Shown in pieces: positions 45,601 to 53,891 of a stretch of 64,000 nucleotides of DNA; within the stretch, counting starts at the first letter, position 1, and every line of letters begins with the position of its first letter. Below the pieces are notes generated by a model. The model was not told where the DNA came from. It saw only the letters and a program-made list of their open reading frames with translations, and did not search any database. The translations under genes and the position numbers were made by a program. Source of the stretch: Halovenus rubra (GTDB lineage Archaea > Halobacteriota > Halobacteria > Halobacteriales > Haloarculaceae); the NCBI RefSeq assembly GCF_026586665.1, contig NZ_JAODIY010000013.1, positions 279,271 to 343,270 on the forward strand, read 5' to 3'.

Positions 45601-47849
45601 GTGAGTTCTCCAGTGGGTTCTGGGAAGGAATTGCGGGGAGTCTCAAGGGAGCAGAAGTGTCGGTCAGCGCAAGCGACCGCTATGGCAATACCGCCAGAAC
45701 GGTTGCAATCGAACGAGGGAACTTGCCTGCGATGGCTGCTGACGAACTCGCCGATCGTGGGTTGGCTGGTGACGTTATCGCGCGGTACCTGGCCTTGCAG
45801 TCAGGTTTCCTAGCCGGTGCTGGCGAGAGCGTTGCCGGGATACGCGCGTTCCTGAACGATCCGGTGGAATACGTCCAGGCGATGACGCGGATTCTGGAAG
45901 TTATCGACAACATCGACAAGATCCCCGGCCAAATCGACGAGCAACAAGAGCAGAACAATCCATACGATGCAGACGATCAATCCACCCGCTACGAAAGCTA
46001 TCGCGTCAACTGGTTCAAAGGCTACATCTCGTTTGCCGCGGTGCAGATGCTCTCGCCGGGGGCGCAGGTCACCAGAGCAGTCAAATCCTCGCAGCGACTC
46101 AGCGACCTCGTCAGTAGTCTCAGTGACAGTCGTCTCAGGAGAGCAGTCTCGGCCGCACGGCGAGCCAGCTATGCTAAAAACCGCGTTGTTGAAAACACGA
46201 AGTTCAGAGTCCGTGACACACTCATCCGGACGAAAGACCTGACAAAAGCCGGCGCACGCCGACTGATTGATGGTGCGAGAACCGCCGGAGCCGCGATACG
46301 CCGCGGTGTTGTCAGTGAAGAGCTCGATACCCAAACGCTCCACAAACTCTCGAAAGGTACCGACGAAATCGACGAGTCCTACCGCCAGGCAGTGTTCCGC
46401 GGTGGTGATGGTGCTGTCCGAACGCGTGATATCAATCGCGGTGTTCGTCGCATCGACAATCTTGAGGGTGTAAACGCCCAGCGCGCCAAACAGTTGGTCA
46501 TCGAGACTGACGGCCAGGCACTCCGGCTGTTGAGTGAGTTGGACGACTCGGCAGTCCGCCAACTCACCGATATCGAGGGGCCTGACGCCAGCACCTTCCG
46601 GCAGTCGCTAGTCCGCCAGCACGCCGAGGGTGCCGTCGACGCAGCCGATATCCAACAGACCATCCAGAAAGTGGAGAATCTCGATGGTGACGCGCAGGTC
46701 CAGGCGATGCAGTTCATCTCTGAGAGTCCTGACGGCAGTTCCGTGCAACTGCTCACAGACTTCGATCAGGAGATCGTCTCAGATTTCTTCTCGATAGGCT
46801 GTGCTGTCGCCGGGAGCAGTGAAGCCGCTGTCAAGACGATGGCTGGAGACGACTGTATCGACGGTGATCGGTTCCGTCGCGCACTGAAAACCTCAGTTGC
46901 TAACAATGGAAATGTCTGGTCCATCGATGCAGCGGAGGTTGTTGACACGATTAAAGCGCTAGATGATAGCCAGAAAAAGCAGCGGGCAGCGCTGTTGGTC
47001 CGACGAACCAGCGGAGAAGGTGGTGCCGAGTTCCTCGCAGATGCCAGTAGCTCCACCATCGATGACGTGCTTGGGATGACCCTTGATACGAGTGGAACCG
47101 CGCTTCCAGATAATCTCGCTGGTCAAGTCCGAGTTGGCCTTGTTCAAGAGTATTCACGTGGCCACCTGTCACCGAATAACTGGGTAGGCCAAATATATCC
47201 TAATGCGGGTGATGCGACAGAGGTTGTCGGAGAGATTGCCAGAGGCCTTGACGACCTAGAAGACGCCCAGAATGTTGAGGGTGCAGTGCGAATCGCAGGG
47301 AAATCAGGCGACGCTGGAAGTGGCTCTTATCTCGTTGACTTGCCATCATCAGGTGCTTCCCAGACGCCAGTCAAGGGGGCAACATTAGAAATCCGAGTTG
47401 GGAGTTTCTTGTCAGAAGCTGGTAATGAAATTCGACTCAGTTGGAAACCCGATGTCGATTTCTCCGAGGTTGGAAACGAGGAACTTAGAGATATCTCCGA
47501 AAAAATGTATGACGTCAGGGATGAAAGTCTGGTTGATAGTGCCATTCGGAGTAACCAGAAAGAATTCGATGCGGTCGAGTATCGTGACGACGGTGTCGCG
47601 ATATACCACGAATCGAAGAACCGAAAAATACCAGACAGCGAAGACCCGGATGACTATGCAGCACAGCTCGCACAAGATCTTGAGGGGCAGGCAGCTAGGT
47701 ACTTCACAGCACGACGGGCAAATGGTGCGGATCTGAATAATGATAGGATGGTAGTCTACCTGCGGACAGAGCGCCTCGCTAACGAACTACGTGATGAACT
47801 TGATTATGAATGGATAGAGGTCCAGACATCACCAGACGTAAGTAGCTAA
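42657..47849 (+). CDS. Secreted VWA / calcium-repeat protein with C-terminal nuclease-like toxin tip
   Basis: A 1730-residue protein. Order: Sec signal peptide 1-33 (AVSFALLLVLSMIASPALA); a helical and beta region to about 540; a VWA domain with MIDAS motif DVSTSMEP near 551; five calcium-type repeats such as DTDGDGLLDG, DTDGDGLDDG, DTDGDGLSDG and DTTGDGIPD (about 730-905); a linker with helical repeats of about 75 residues (about 1220-1480), e.g. TDIEGPDASTFRQSLVRQ; a last domain (about 1558-1730) with LEIRVGSFLSEAG, FDAVEYRDDG and IYHESKNRK, an E...D...ExK set of the PD-(D/E)XK nuclease type. No C-terminal anchor. Architecture is that of a polymorphic toxin; nuclease activity is inferred. 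Confidence 0.8.
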   Translation: MNSSADSRLRQQAIAVSFALLLVLSMIASPALAAGVASQPPAQSSTQQDTVSTGSTWSQSNTVVTASTNRTNATESYDDIQEGTVITQTQTHSLEQNITIPEIEANSTVALLRNARTMIAGLNTSDDFTEAVKHDAIDALNSSIDEYRAGFFADSTDALYYQEQTLSSLNELLVLGANETALDAAATEIETASNVSAALAHYQAQQTVRAHEDELGGFLYTQAEVALDNAAAERDWGDSSGSSTSAIWHYRLAWEHSQIALDTVEEAVDPGLSLEHGPAIETNGTYETPVYISLSDIRPHRYENATLSFENGETRTVSLTGGTMADTSARATVDIPLGEDLANRTVTVSATSQRQPFLGVCVTLGNCERTVEETLEMSIDESNVIPDRPAPDEEVEVEVEDDESGAIVDVEGPGLIEDDISIEDQTSENDTAFRASPVVRVENSTEITEATVRLPVEGSPASVNENLSMYTWDPTRANGSGWTQVGGEYNPETGMLSADVEHFSFFAVFDSQEWNSMLTETITLEDRHVVGSLNDSDGSGTARADFMFSIDVSTSMEPDKLPFAKEAARKFANATYENERIGLTQFATVSCVEVPLTQDTQAVREGLSRISSEYIREQCGHVSIDATNLTAGIERGREALIQGNAMDHEPVMILVGDAKHLAEDPVAAAQRAAEDGITINTVGVTSNINEAVLQEIANATGGGYYFAEEPRDLPDAFERVEEDRVKLVDSDSDGLPDAVEEANPPIPQVVSEADLGTGEERRINTDPRVPDTDGDGLLDGESVTVETRVDSEGESTLLQTRVRWVGDHPARADTDGDGLDDGKERSGWQPIQYTAARNDSIEYLEALQSSDDPDLGAIKDEYFETEEVSSNPFVADTDGDGLSDGTENDLGTNPMAGDTTGDGIPDQVAVEEGLQPTLFDMRPPEIAVTYWAWNKPPLQAKVDYTVHAMFEDPGGLGQAQVLKDGQLEREHPLESDWDDIESEFSSGFWEGIAGSLKGAEVSVSASDRYGNTARTVAIERGNLPAMAADELADRGLAGDVIARYLALQSGFLAGAGESVAGIRAFLNDPVEYVQAMTRILEVIDNIDKIPGQIDEQQEQNNPYDADDQSTRYESYRVNWFKGYISFAAVQMLSPGAQVTRAVKSSQRLSDLVSSLSDSRLRRAVSAARRASYAKNRVVENTKFRVRDTLIRTKDLTKAGARRLIDGARTAGAAIRRGVVSEELDTQTLHKLSKGTDEIDESYRQAVFRGGDGAVRTRDINRGVRRIDNLEGVNAQRAKQLVIETDGQALRLLSELDDSAVRQLTDIEGPDASTFRQSLVRQHAEGAVDAADIQQTIQKVENLDGDAQVQAMQFISESPDGSSVQLLTDFDQEIVSDFFSIGCAVAGSSEAAVKTMAGDDCIDGDRFRRALKTSVANNGNVWSIDAAEVVDTIKALDDSQKKQRAALLVRRTSGEGGAEFLADASSSTIDDVLGMTLDTSGTALPDNLAGQVRVGLVQEYSRGHLSPNNWVGQIYPNAGDATEVVGEIARGLDDLEDAQNVEGAVRIAGKSGDAGSGSYLVDLPSSGASQTPVKGATLEIRVGSFLSEAGNEIRLSWKPDVDFSEVGNEELRDISEKMYDVRDESLVDSAIRSNQKEFDAVEYRDDGVAIYHESKNRKIPDSEDPDDYAAQLAQDLEGQAARYFTARRANGADLNNDRMVVYLRTERLANELRDELDYEWIEVQTSPDVSS

Positions 47850-47889
47850 GGCTACCAAAATTTTTCCACCTGCATAGTAGAACTACAGT

Positions 47890-48534
47890 ATGGACAAATC
47901 TCGCTTGGTCACATATTTTATAGTAAAAGATGAAGAGAGAGATTTTCAGGACTGTATTGACCTTCTGGATAATAATAGCCAACCAGACTATCTTCAAAGA
48001 AATGATCACCGTCTCAAACTGTATGGATCTGTTAGTGGCGGACTTCATTCTGCTCAATCACCAATGGTATCAGAATTAGCCAATGCAGGAACCGTGGTAT
48101 TCAGCGTTCCTGGTCATAAATACACATCACCAGATGATGGTTCCGAGAAACTCAGAACTGATCTTGGGTTCATATCCCGCCTCTATCAAAAAATAAACCC
48201 GATATATGTATTCGGCATAAACAATTGGACAATTGATGGGATCGAAGAAGGAAAACAGGAGTATAACATACCAGCACCAGTCAGCGACGAGAGTCTTGCG
48301 AACAACCAAATCGAGCACCCGACGTGGCTGATGCTGTTCCCGCCTGAGATGGTCGAGGCGTACGGCCGCGAGTGGTTGCTCGATTTACCGGCCGAGCATA
48401 TCGAAGAACTCGATGATGGTGCGATCATGGTCGTCGCCACGCGCGATTTCCCCGGCTGTGAGTCGAATATGGAAATCGTCGAACTGATCGACGACGCGGT
48501 GACACCCTTGGAAGGGTCGTTTCAAACGTCTTGA
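47890..48534 (+). CDS. Candidate immunity protein for the nuclease tip
   Basis: A 214-residue soluble protein starting 40 nt after the toxin stop, without signal peptide or membrane helix. The first two thirds are AT-rich (VTYFIVKDEERDFQDCIDLL, later YVFGINNWTIDG); the last 80 codons (PTWLMLFPPEMVEAYG, IMVVATRDFPGCESN) are clearly richer in GC. I do not recognise the family; it slightly recalls Imm52-type proteins. The position right after a toxin tip, the cytoplasmic nature and the composition shift are the basis for calling it immunity. Otherwise it is a hypothetical protein. Confidence 0.5.
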   Translation: MDKSRLVTYFIVKDEERDFQDCIDLLDNNSQPDYLQRNDHRLKLYGSVSGGLHSAQSPMVSELANAGTVVFSVPGHKYTSPDDGSEKLRTDLGFISRLYQKINPIYVFGINNWTIDGIEEGKQEYNIPAPVSDESLANNQIEHPTWLMLFPPEMVEAYGREWLLDLPAEHIEELDDGAIMVVATRDFPGCESNMEIVELIDDAVTPLEGSFQTS

Positions 48535-48535
48535 T

Positions 48536-48728
48536 TCATAGCGAGGCTCGATACTTTACAGCACGGCGGGCAATTGATGCTGATTTAGATGATGTCCGAG
48601 AACAGGCGGCGCGGTTCTTCGCGACCCAAGGGGCAAACGGCGTGGATATCGAAGACCAAGAAGTAACGTTTGTCACCCGCTCCGAGGAAGTAGCGACGAC
48701 ACTGAACGAACATATCGACGAGGATTAG
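48536..48728 (+). pseudogene. Remnants of two toxin C-terminal tips
   Basis: The frame reads EARYFTARRAIDADLDD, then immediately REQAARFFATQGANGVDIED and a tail RSEEVATTLNEHIDED. Both pieces match the last part of the toxin upstream (GQAARYFTARRANGADLNN, then RTERLANELRDEL). They are therefore two truncated, diverged copies of the toxin's extreme C-terminus fused in one frame, with no start codon better than a TTG. Probably relics of earlier tip replacement. Confidence 0.65.
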
Positions 48729-48742
48729 TTTACTGTGAGGGC

Positions 48743-49624
48743 CAGCTCCACCAACCCACCGATATCGAAGGGCCTGACGCCAGCACCTTCCGGCAGTCGC
48801 TGGTCCGTCAGTACACAGATGGTGCCATCGATGCTGGCGATGTTCAACAAGCCGTCGCCAAAGTTGATGAGCGAGATGCAGATAGTCAGACAAGAGCCGC
48901 TCGACTCATCAGTAAAACACCTGACGGGAGTGGAATTTAGTTTGTCGGTGAGTTGGACACCGAGACGCTTCGACAGGTGCTCGGCGATAGCGACATTGGC
49001 GCTAGCGATCTCTCGCGTGTGGCCCAGAAATACGACAAACTGGATTCCGGGAAACGAGCGCAGTCCCGGGAGTTACTCGCAGACGATGGGTTGCGTGAGT
49101 CGTGGGTTCGTGTGGTGAGTAACCAGGGAGTCGGTAGTGAGAGTGTCAAGTATGGACTAGACAGTGTTGAACGAATTCAAGAATCGGCCTCGATTGATAA
49201 CTTCTATCTTGGTCGAAGAGTGCAGGAACAGGAGTATCCGCCTAGCTGGGACGATGTTTATCCAGAGCAGTCCATTGTCACAGAGTTCACGCTTACGGAC
49301 AATGTTGAATTCTATCGAATGTATACCGAGGGAGGAAATAGCAAGGCAGGCCGATTCCTTTTGCGTAGTACAGACGATATTACCACAATGTCGACGACAG
49401 AGCTTCAAGCACGATATGCTATTCCCGGGAATCCACCCGACACAGTCGCAAAGGCTGAAATACCCGCAGGAACGACGATGCGAACAGCGAAAGTGGCAAC
49501 GAACGACTTCGGAGCTGGTGGTGGACGACAATTTACCCTTCCGAAGAGTAAGCTTCCCAATCTACCGGAGGATTGGTTTGACAAATCATCGGAACTCACT
49601 CAGGAATTAAATTCAGGTTCATAA
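48743..49624 (+). pseudogene. Orphan toxin cassette: linker repeat plus alternative toxin tip, one stop inside
   Basis: No promoter, signal peptide or start. The frame opens QLHQPTDIEGPDASTFRQSL, nearly the toxin's own linker repeat (TDIEGPDASTFRQSLVRQ), runs through ARLISKTPDGSG, meets TAG 48938-48940, and continues in the same frame to 49624. The final 125 residues differ from the parent tip: VEFYRMYTEGGNSKAGRFLL, TVAKAEIPAGTTMRTAK and FGAGGGRQFTLPKS. The Y-R ... G-R-F ... P-x-G-T ... G-G-G-x-Q pattern recalls ADP-ribosyltransferase-like tips of bacterial polymorphic toxins; that is inference. Such cassettes can replace the tip by recombination in the linker. Confidence 0.65.
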
Positions 49625-49632
49625 GATAAACA

Positions 49633-49968
49633 ATGGTAACTATAAATAATAGTGTGTTAAAAATAAATAGTGAGGAGATTGAATTCAATCACCCGATTGA
49701 AGAATATATATCATTCGATGATTTCGTGGTTATAAGGCTTAAATTAAATGGCGAAGATTTTCCGGAAAAGCACCAAAATGTCATAGCAGTCAATAAGGAT
49801 GGGTCAATTCGTTGGCGGATAGAGAAAGCCCCAGAAGAAGGGTATTACGACTCTTATGCTGGCATATTCGATGATGATGGTGAACTTCGAGCGTACAATC
49901 TCAGTGGTATGAACTACAAGGTTGACAAAGAAACTGGAGAAGTATCCGACGGCAAATTTGTGAAGTGA
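49633..49968 (+). CDS. Candidate immunity protein of the orphan cassette
   Basis: A 111-residue soluble protein beginning 8 nt after the orphan tip's stop. It is very AT-rich compared with its neighbours. Segments such as EYISFDDFVVIRLKLNGEDF, NVIAVNKDGSIRWRIEKAP and YKVDKETGEVSDGKF give a beta-rich protein with KDGSxxW and DxETG turns, a layout I associate with small immunity proteins of bacterial polymorphic toxins. Function inferred from position; no assay-type motif exists. Confidence 0.6.
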   Translation: MVTINNSVLKINSEEIEFNHPIEEYISFDDFVVIRLKLNGEDFPEKHQNVIAVNKDGSIRWRIEKAPEEGYYDSYAGIFDDDGELRAYNLSGMNYKVDKETGEVSDGKFVK

Positions 49969-50159
49969 GACACTTCATCAACCGAGGAATTAAAATCAAC
50001 CCAGGTCTGGTCGCTCGGATGGAGAATATCGCCAATCAGTTAGGCGTCGATGGTGACCGTCTGCAGTGGCTCCTCGGCAATACCACAGGTGGAAAACGAC
50101 GAACACGAGAATTAGTCTTTGTGAAAAGAAACCACCAAGATTCGGTTGCTCTCGTCTGA
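49965..50159 (+). other. Short open frame after the immunity gene, perhaps another cassette remnant
   Basis: A 64-codon frame overlapping the end of the previous gene. The part INPGLVARMENIANQLGVDG, followed by DRLQWLLGNTTG, looks like real protein (amphipathic helices), while the last 20 codons do not. It could be what is left of another tip or linker, or a chance frame. The following 290 nt to gcvPA hold nothing I can name. Confidence 0.3.
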
Positions 50160-50447
50160 CCGGAGCGGTAGGTTGGAACTGCCTCAATCTGCGCCGCGGT
50201 AGCAGCAGATACGGACTGGTAAATCACATAAGAACTTAGTTTTTCGTGGTGGTCAGGCAGTTCTCTCTCGGCTTGTTCAGGAAGGAACGATCTAGCAGAA
50301 TTATTCGTGTCGGGCACTGCTGCCGCGGTGCCATTGTTCTCTTTGACTCCGGAACAACCGCTCAGTAGTACCAACAATCACCTCACAAGAGCAAAACAGG
50401 GAAGAACCGAAAAGAATCCATAGGGGAACTCCTAAGCTGTAGCTAGA

Positions 50448-51782
50448 ATGGGTACACACGATACTGGCAGTCCATACGCGCCACATACACCCTCGGAGAG
50501 AAACGCAATGCTCGATGCCGTCGGTGTCGAGCAGGAGGCTGACCTATTCGATATCCCCGCTGACGTACGATTTGACGGTGAGCTTGGCATCTCCGCTCGT
50601 AGTGAACAACAGGTACGAGCGGAAATGCGGGAGGTACTCGGTGAAAACGACGACCTCGTGGAATTTCTCGGACGCGGTCACTACGACCACTACGTCCCGT
50701 CGCTGGTCGACCATCTCGCTGACCGCCAGGAGTTTCTCACCTCGTACACGCAGTACCAGCCCGAAATCGCACAGGGTTTTCTCCAGGTGTTGTTCGAATA
50801 CCAGTCGATGTTAGTCGAACTCTCGGGACTCGGTGTCGCCAACTGCTCGCTGTACGACGCGGCGACTGCGCTTGGCGAAGCTGCGACGCTCGCTTCGCGG
50901 GTCAGAGAAACCAGCGGTGCTCGGGTGCTCATTCCTGAGCAACTCCGCGCGGGCAAGCAGGGCGTGCTAGAGAACTACGCTGACGGCGCTGACCTGACAG
51001 TCGAAACGTACCCGATGGCCGACGGCGCTGTCGATACAGCAGCACTGTCGGATACAATCGGCGACGACGTGGTAATGGTCTATGCTGAGTCACCAACTGT
51101 TCGCGGCGTCATAGAGAACTCACTCAACGAGATTGGCTCGCTTGCAGACAGCCACGACGCGCTCTTTTGTCTCGGTTCGGACCCTGTTGCACTCTCAGTT
51201 CTCGAAAAGCCCGCGGCTGTTGGAGCCGATGTGGTTATCGGAGAGGCTGCGACGCTCGGACTGGGGACTGCGTACGGGATGGGGCTTGGGATGTTCGCCA
51301 CCCGCGAGGATTTCCTCCGACAGGTGCCCGGTCGCCTCGTCGGCGCAAGCGAAGACGAGAGCGGACGACGGACATACACGCTGACACTCCAGACTCGTGA
51401 ACAGCATATCCGTCGCGAGCGGGCGACAAGCAACATCTGCACGAATCAGGCGTGGGTTGCGCTTCGGGCTGCAATTCATGCAGCCTCACTCGGCCCAGAA
51501 GGTCTCGTTGAAACCGCCACAGACTGCATTGAACGAACCACGGCTGTTGCCGAGCAAGTTGACGACGTTGCTGGTGTCACTGCACCGGTCCACGAGCGCC
51601 ATCACTTCCGCGAGTTCGTGGCACGGACAGACCACTCTGCCGACACGCTTGAGTCGGAGCTGGCCGATGCAGGCTTTGGCGTACACGCTATCGACGACAA
51701 CCTGCTCCAAATATGTGTGACCGAAACCAACGAGTCGGCCGTCGATGAGTTTGTTGACACACTCCAGGAGGTTACGCAATGA
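50448..51782 (+). CDS. gcvPA: Glycine dehydrogenase (decarboxylating) subunit 1
   Basis: A 444-residue N-terminal half of the split P protein. With GcvPB it decarboxylates glycine and passes the aminomethyl group to lipoylated H protein. It starts [21 protein letters not shown] and has the family segments [29 protein letters not shown] and [20 protein letters not shown]. It overlaps gcvPB by 4 nt (ATGA). gcvT and gcvH, often upstream in haloarchaea, are not here; the toxin locus occupies that side. Confidence 0.96.
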   Translation: MGTHDTGSPYAPHTPSERNAMLDAVGVEQEADLFDIPADVRFDGELGISARSEQQVRAEMREVLGENDDLVEFLGRGHYDHYVPSLVDHLADRQEFLTSYTQYQPEIAQGFLQVLFEYQSMLVELSGLGVANCSLYDAATALGEAATLASRVRETSGARVLIPEQLRAGKQGVLENYADGADLTVETYPMADGAVDTAALSDTIGDDVVMVYAESPTVRGVIENSLNEIGSLADSHDALFCLGSDPVALSVLEKPAAVGADVVIGEAATLGLGTAYGMGLGMFATREDFLRQVPGRLVGASEDESGRRTYTLTLQTREQHIRRERATSNICTNQAWVALRAAIHAASLGPEGLVETATDCIERTTAVAEQVDDVAGVTAPVHERHHFREFVARTDHSADTLESELADAGFGVHAIDDNLLQICVTETNESAVDEFVDTLQEVTQ

Positions 51783-53233
51783 ACGACGATACACCTACTT
51801 CGGACCGACAACAGAACGACCGGCAAGACGGTTACGACCAAGCCCGATGGACCGACGGCGACCGGTATGAACCCCTGCTCTCGGAGAAAAATAGCCACGA
51901 GGTGTCTGTGAACACGCCGCTGCCCGATGACCTGACACGCGACAGTCTCGAACTGCCGGACCTCTCAGAACCGGAGCTGGCCCGCCACTACACGCGTCTC
52001 TCGCAGATGAACTATGGCATCGAGACTGGGCCGTTCCCGCTTGGCTCGTGTACGATGAAGTACAATCCCAAATTTGCGGAGGATGTCGCGGCCATACCAG
52101 ATGCGGGTGTCCATCCCGACCGGAAAGACAGAACGCTCCAAGGGGTCCTCGGTGTTTACGGCACGCTCCAAGAACATCTTGCCAAAATCGGCGGCATGGA
52201 CGCGGTTACGCTCCAGCCACCAGCAGGCGCGGCAGGTGAGTTAACCGGTGTCCTCATCGCACAGGCCTACCACGAGGGCGACGACCGCACAGAAATCATC
52301 ATCCCAGACAGTGCTCACGGGACAAACTTCGCCAGTGCAGCGATGGCAGGCTTTGACGTGGTCGAACTGCCAAGCGGGGAAGACGGTCGAGTCGACCTCG
52401 ACGCATTGGAGGCCGCAATCAGTGAGGATACCGCCCTTCTCATGCTGACAAACCCCAATACCCTCGGTCTTTTCGAGCGCGATATCGTCGAAATCTCGGA
52501 GATGGTCCACGACGTTGGCGGCCTGCTCTACTACGATGGGGCAAACCTCAACGCTTTGCTTGGTCGTGCACGACCGGGCGATATGGGCTTTGACATCATG
52601 CACTATAACGTTCATAAAACATTCGCGACGCCACACGGCGGGGGCGGCCCCGGTGCAGGGCCGGTAGGGGTCCGCGAAGACCTCACAGAGTACCTCCCGA
52701 CGCCACACATCCGTGGATCAGACGACGGGTACGAGCGTTACGAGCCAGCGGAGACAATCGGGAAGATTCACGGGTTCGGCGGGAACTGGCTGGTCCTTCT
52801 CCGAGCGGCGGCGTACATCAGGCGACTGGGCGACGAGGGACTGCTCGACGCCAGCGCCAAGTCAGTGCTGAACGCCAACTATCTCGCCGATCAAGTCGAC
52901 CTCGAAATTCCGTTCGGGCCGTTCCACCACGAGTTCGTCGCAAGCGCAGACGACCAAGACGCCGCAGACGCTGCAAAGCGAATGCTCGACTACGGCGTCC
53001 ATCCACCAACGACAAAATGGCCCGAGATTGTCGACGAGGCACTGATGACCGAGCCAACAGAGGTAGAGAACAAACGAACACTCGACCAGCTTGCTGCTGC
53101 ATTCAACGCGGTCGCAAGCGAAGACGACGAGACCCTCGAAGCCGCACCCCAACGAACGGCTGCCCAGCGTATCGACCAAGTTGGCGCTGCTCGAAGCCCA
53201 CGGCTCTCGTGGCAGGCCCTTGATAAGGAGTAA
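51779..53233 (+). CDS. gcvPB: Glycine dehydrogenase (decarboxylating) subunit 2
   Basis: A 484-residue PLP-binding half of the split P protein. Segments: [20 protein letters not shown], the PLP lysine in [20 protein letters not shown] (Lys about 279) and the [20 protein letters not shown] end. It lacks a lipoyl domain, as it should. Together with GcvPA it makes the active heterotetramer. The response regulator gene is convergent, with 5 nt between stops. Confidence 0.96.
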   Translation: MNDDTPTSDRQQNDRQDGYDQARWTDGDRYEPLLSEKNSHEVSVNTPLPDDLTRDSLELPDLSEPELARHYTRLSQMNYGIETGPFPLGSCTMKYNPKFAEDVAAIPDAGVHPDRKDRTLQGVLGVYGTLQEHLAKIGGMDAVTLQPPAGAAGELTGVLIAQAYHEGDDRTEIIIPDSAHGTNFASAAMAGFDVVELPSGEDGRVDLDALEAAISEDTALLMLTNPNTLGLFERDIVEISEMVHDVGGLLYYDGANLNALLGRARPGDMGFDIMHYNVHKTFATPHGGGGPGAGPVGVREDLTEYLPTPHIRGSDDGYERYEPAETIGKIHGFGGNWLVLLRAAAYIRRLGDEGLLDASAKSVLNANYLADQVDLEIPFGPFHHEFVASADDQDAADAAKRMLDYGVHPPTTKWPEIVDEALMTEPTEVENKRTLDQLAAAFNAVASEDDETLEAAPQRTAAQRIDQVGAARSPRLSWQALDKE

Positions 53234-53238
53234 GACAG

Positions 53239-53607
53239 TTACTCGAACGCCGCTTCGATATCTGCGACGAGCGTATCGTAGTGTTCGGTACCGGCACCCT
53301 TTCCAACGCAACTAGTGACTGCGTCACTGAGTGACTCTTCGTCGACAGATGCTCCAGTAAACAAGAAAAACGGCATTTCGGTCCGTTCATTGATTGCTGT
53401 ACACAGTTCGAGACCATCCAGTTCGGGCATCCGATAATCGCTGACGACGCAGTCAAAGCCACCCTCAACGGCGCGGTCGGGTGCCTGTGTGGGATTTGTT
53501 TCAGTTTCAGTGACAATACGGTCGCTCTTGCGTTCCAGAAAGGTCTGTGTGAGGCCGAGTGTTTCCTCGTCTTCATCGACGAGAAGGACATCGATAGGTT
53601 CAGTCAT
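53239..53607 (-). CDS. Receiver-only response regulator
   Basis: A 122-residue single REC domain without an output domain. Acid pocket in LLVDEDEE (11-13), phosphoacceptor Asp57 in VVSDYRMPELDG, switch Thr in FLFTGAS, and the Lys in VGKGAGTEHY, all as in haloarchaeal HalX/Rec-type stand-alone receivers. It might work by protein interaction with a kinase elsewhere; no partner is adjacent. Confidence 0.92.
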   Translation of the reverse strand: MTEPIDVLLVDEDEETLGLTQTFLERKSDRIVTETETNPTQAPDRAVEGGFDCVVSDYRMPELDGLELCTAINERTEMPFFLFTGASVDEESLSDAVTSCVGKGAGTEHYDTLVADIEAAFE

Positions 53608-53639
53608 TGTTCGAATCAGTGCAGGTCTGTACTGGCAGT

Positions 53640-53798
53640 TTAGGCCGTCGCCGTATCGACAGTCTCGTCGATAGTGACAAAGCCATACTCACACTCGTTA
53701 CAACTCCACTTTACTTTCTCACCGATGTGCACATTGGTGCTTGCCATCCGCCAAAAGCCCGAAGAGCCACACTTAGGGCACTCGCGGTCGATTTCCAT
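53640..53798 (-). CDS. Small zinc-ribbon protein (52 aa)
   Basis: Reads MEIDRECPKCGSSGFWRMAS, then KVKWSCNECEYGFVTIDE: two CxxC knuckles about 24 residues apart, typical of haloarchaeal small zinc ribbons (DUF7838-like, from memory). An in-frame ATG two codons upstream (53804) is an alternative. It lies 33 nt upstream of the response regulator gene on the same strand, so the two may be co-transcribed. Confidence 0.75.
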   Translation of the reverse strand: MEIDRECPKCGSSGFWRMASTNVHIGEKVKWSCNECEYGFVTIDETVDTATA

Positions 53799-53891
53799 TA
53801 CCATACATAAGCTTAGGCACCCCTACTGTTTAATTGTTCTATTTTTTCTTTTGGGGGATACGATTAAGCGGGCAGGCAACCGATAACAGTT

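Noticed and set aside
50036..50377. Minus-strand frame beginning with a lipobox-like LVLLSGCSG
   Set aside because: It lacks the positive N-terminus of a signal peptide, a stop lies just before it, and the rest is not protein-like. At best a lipoprotein remnant, too weak to list as a gene.
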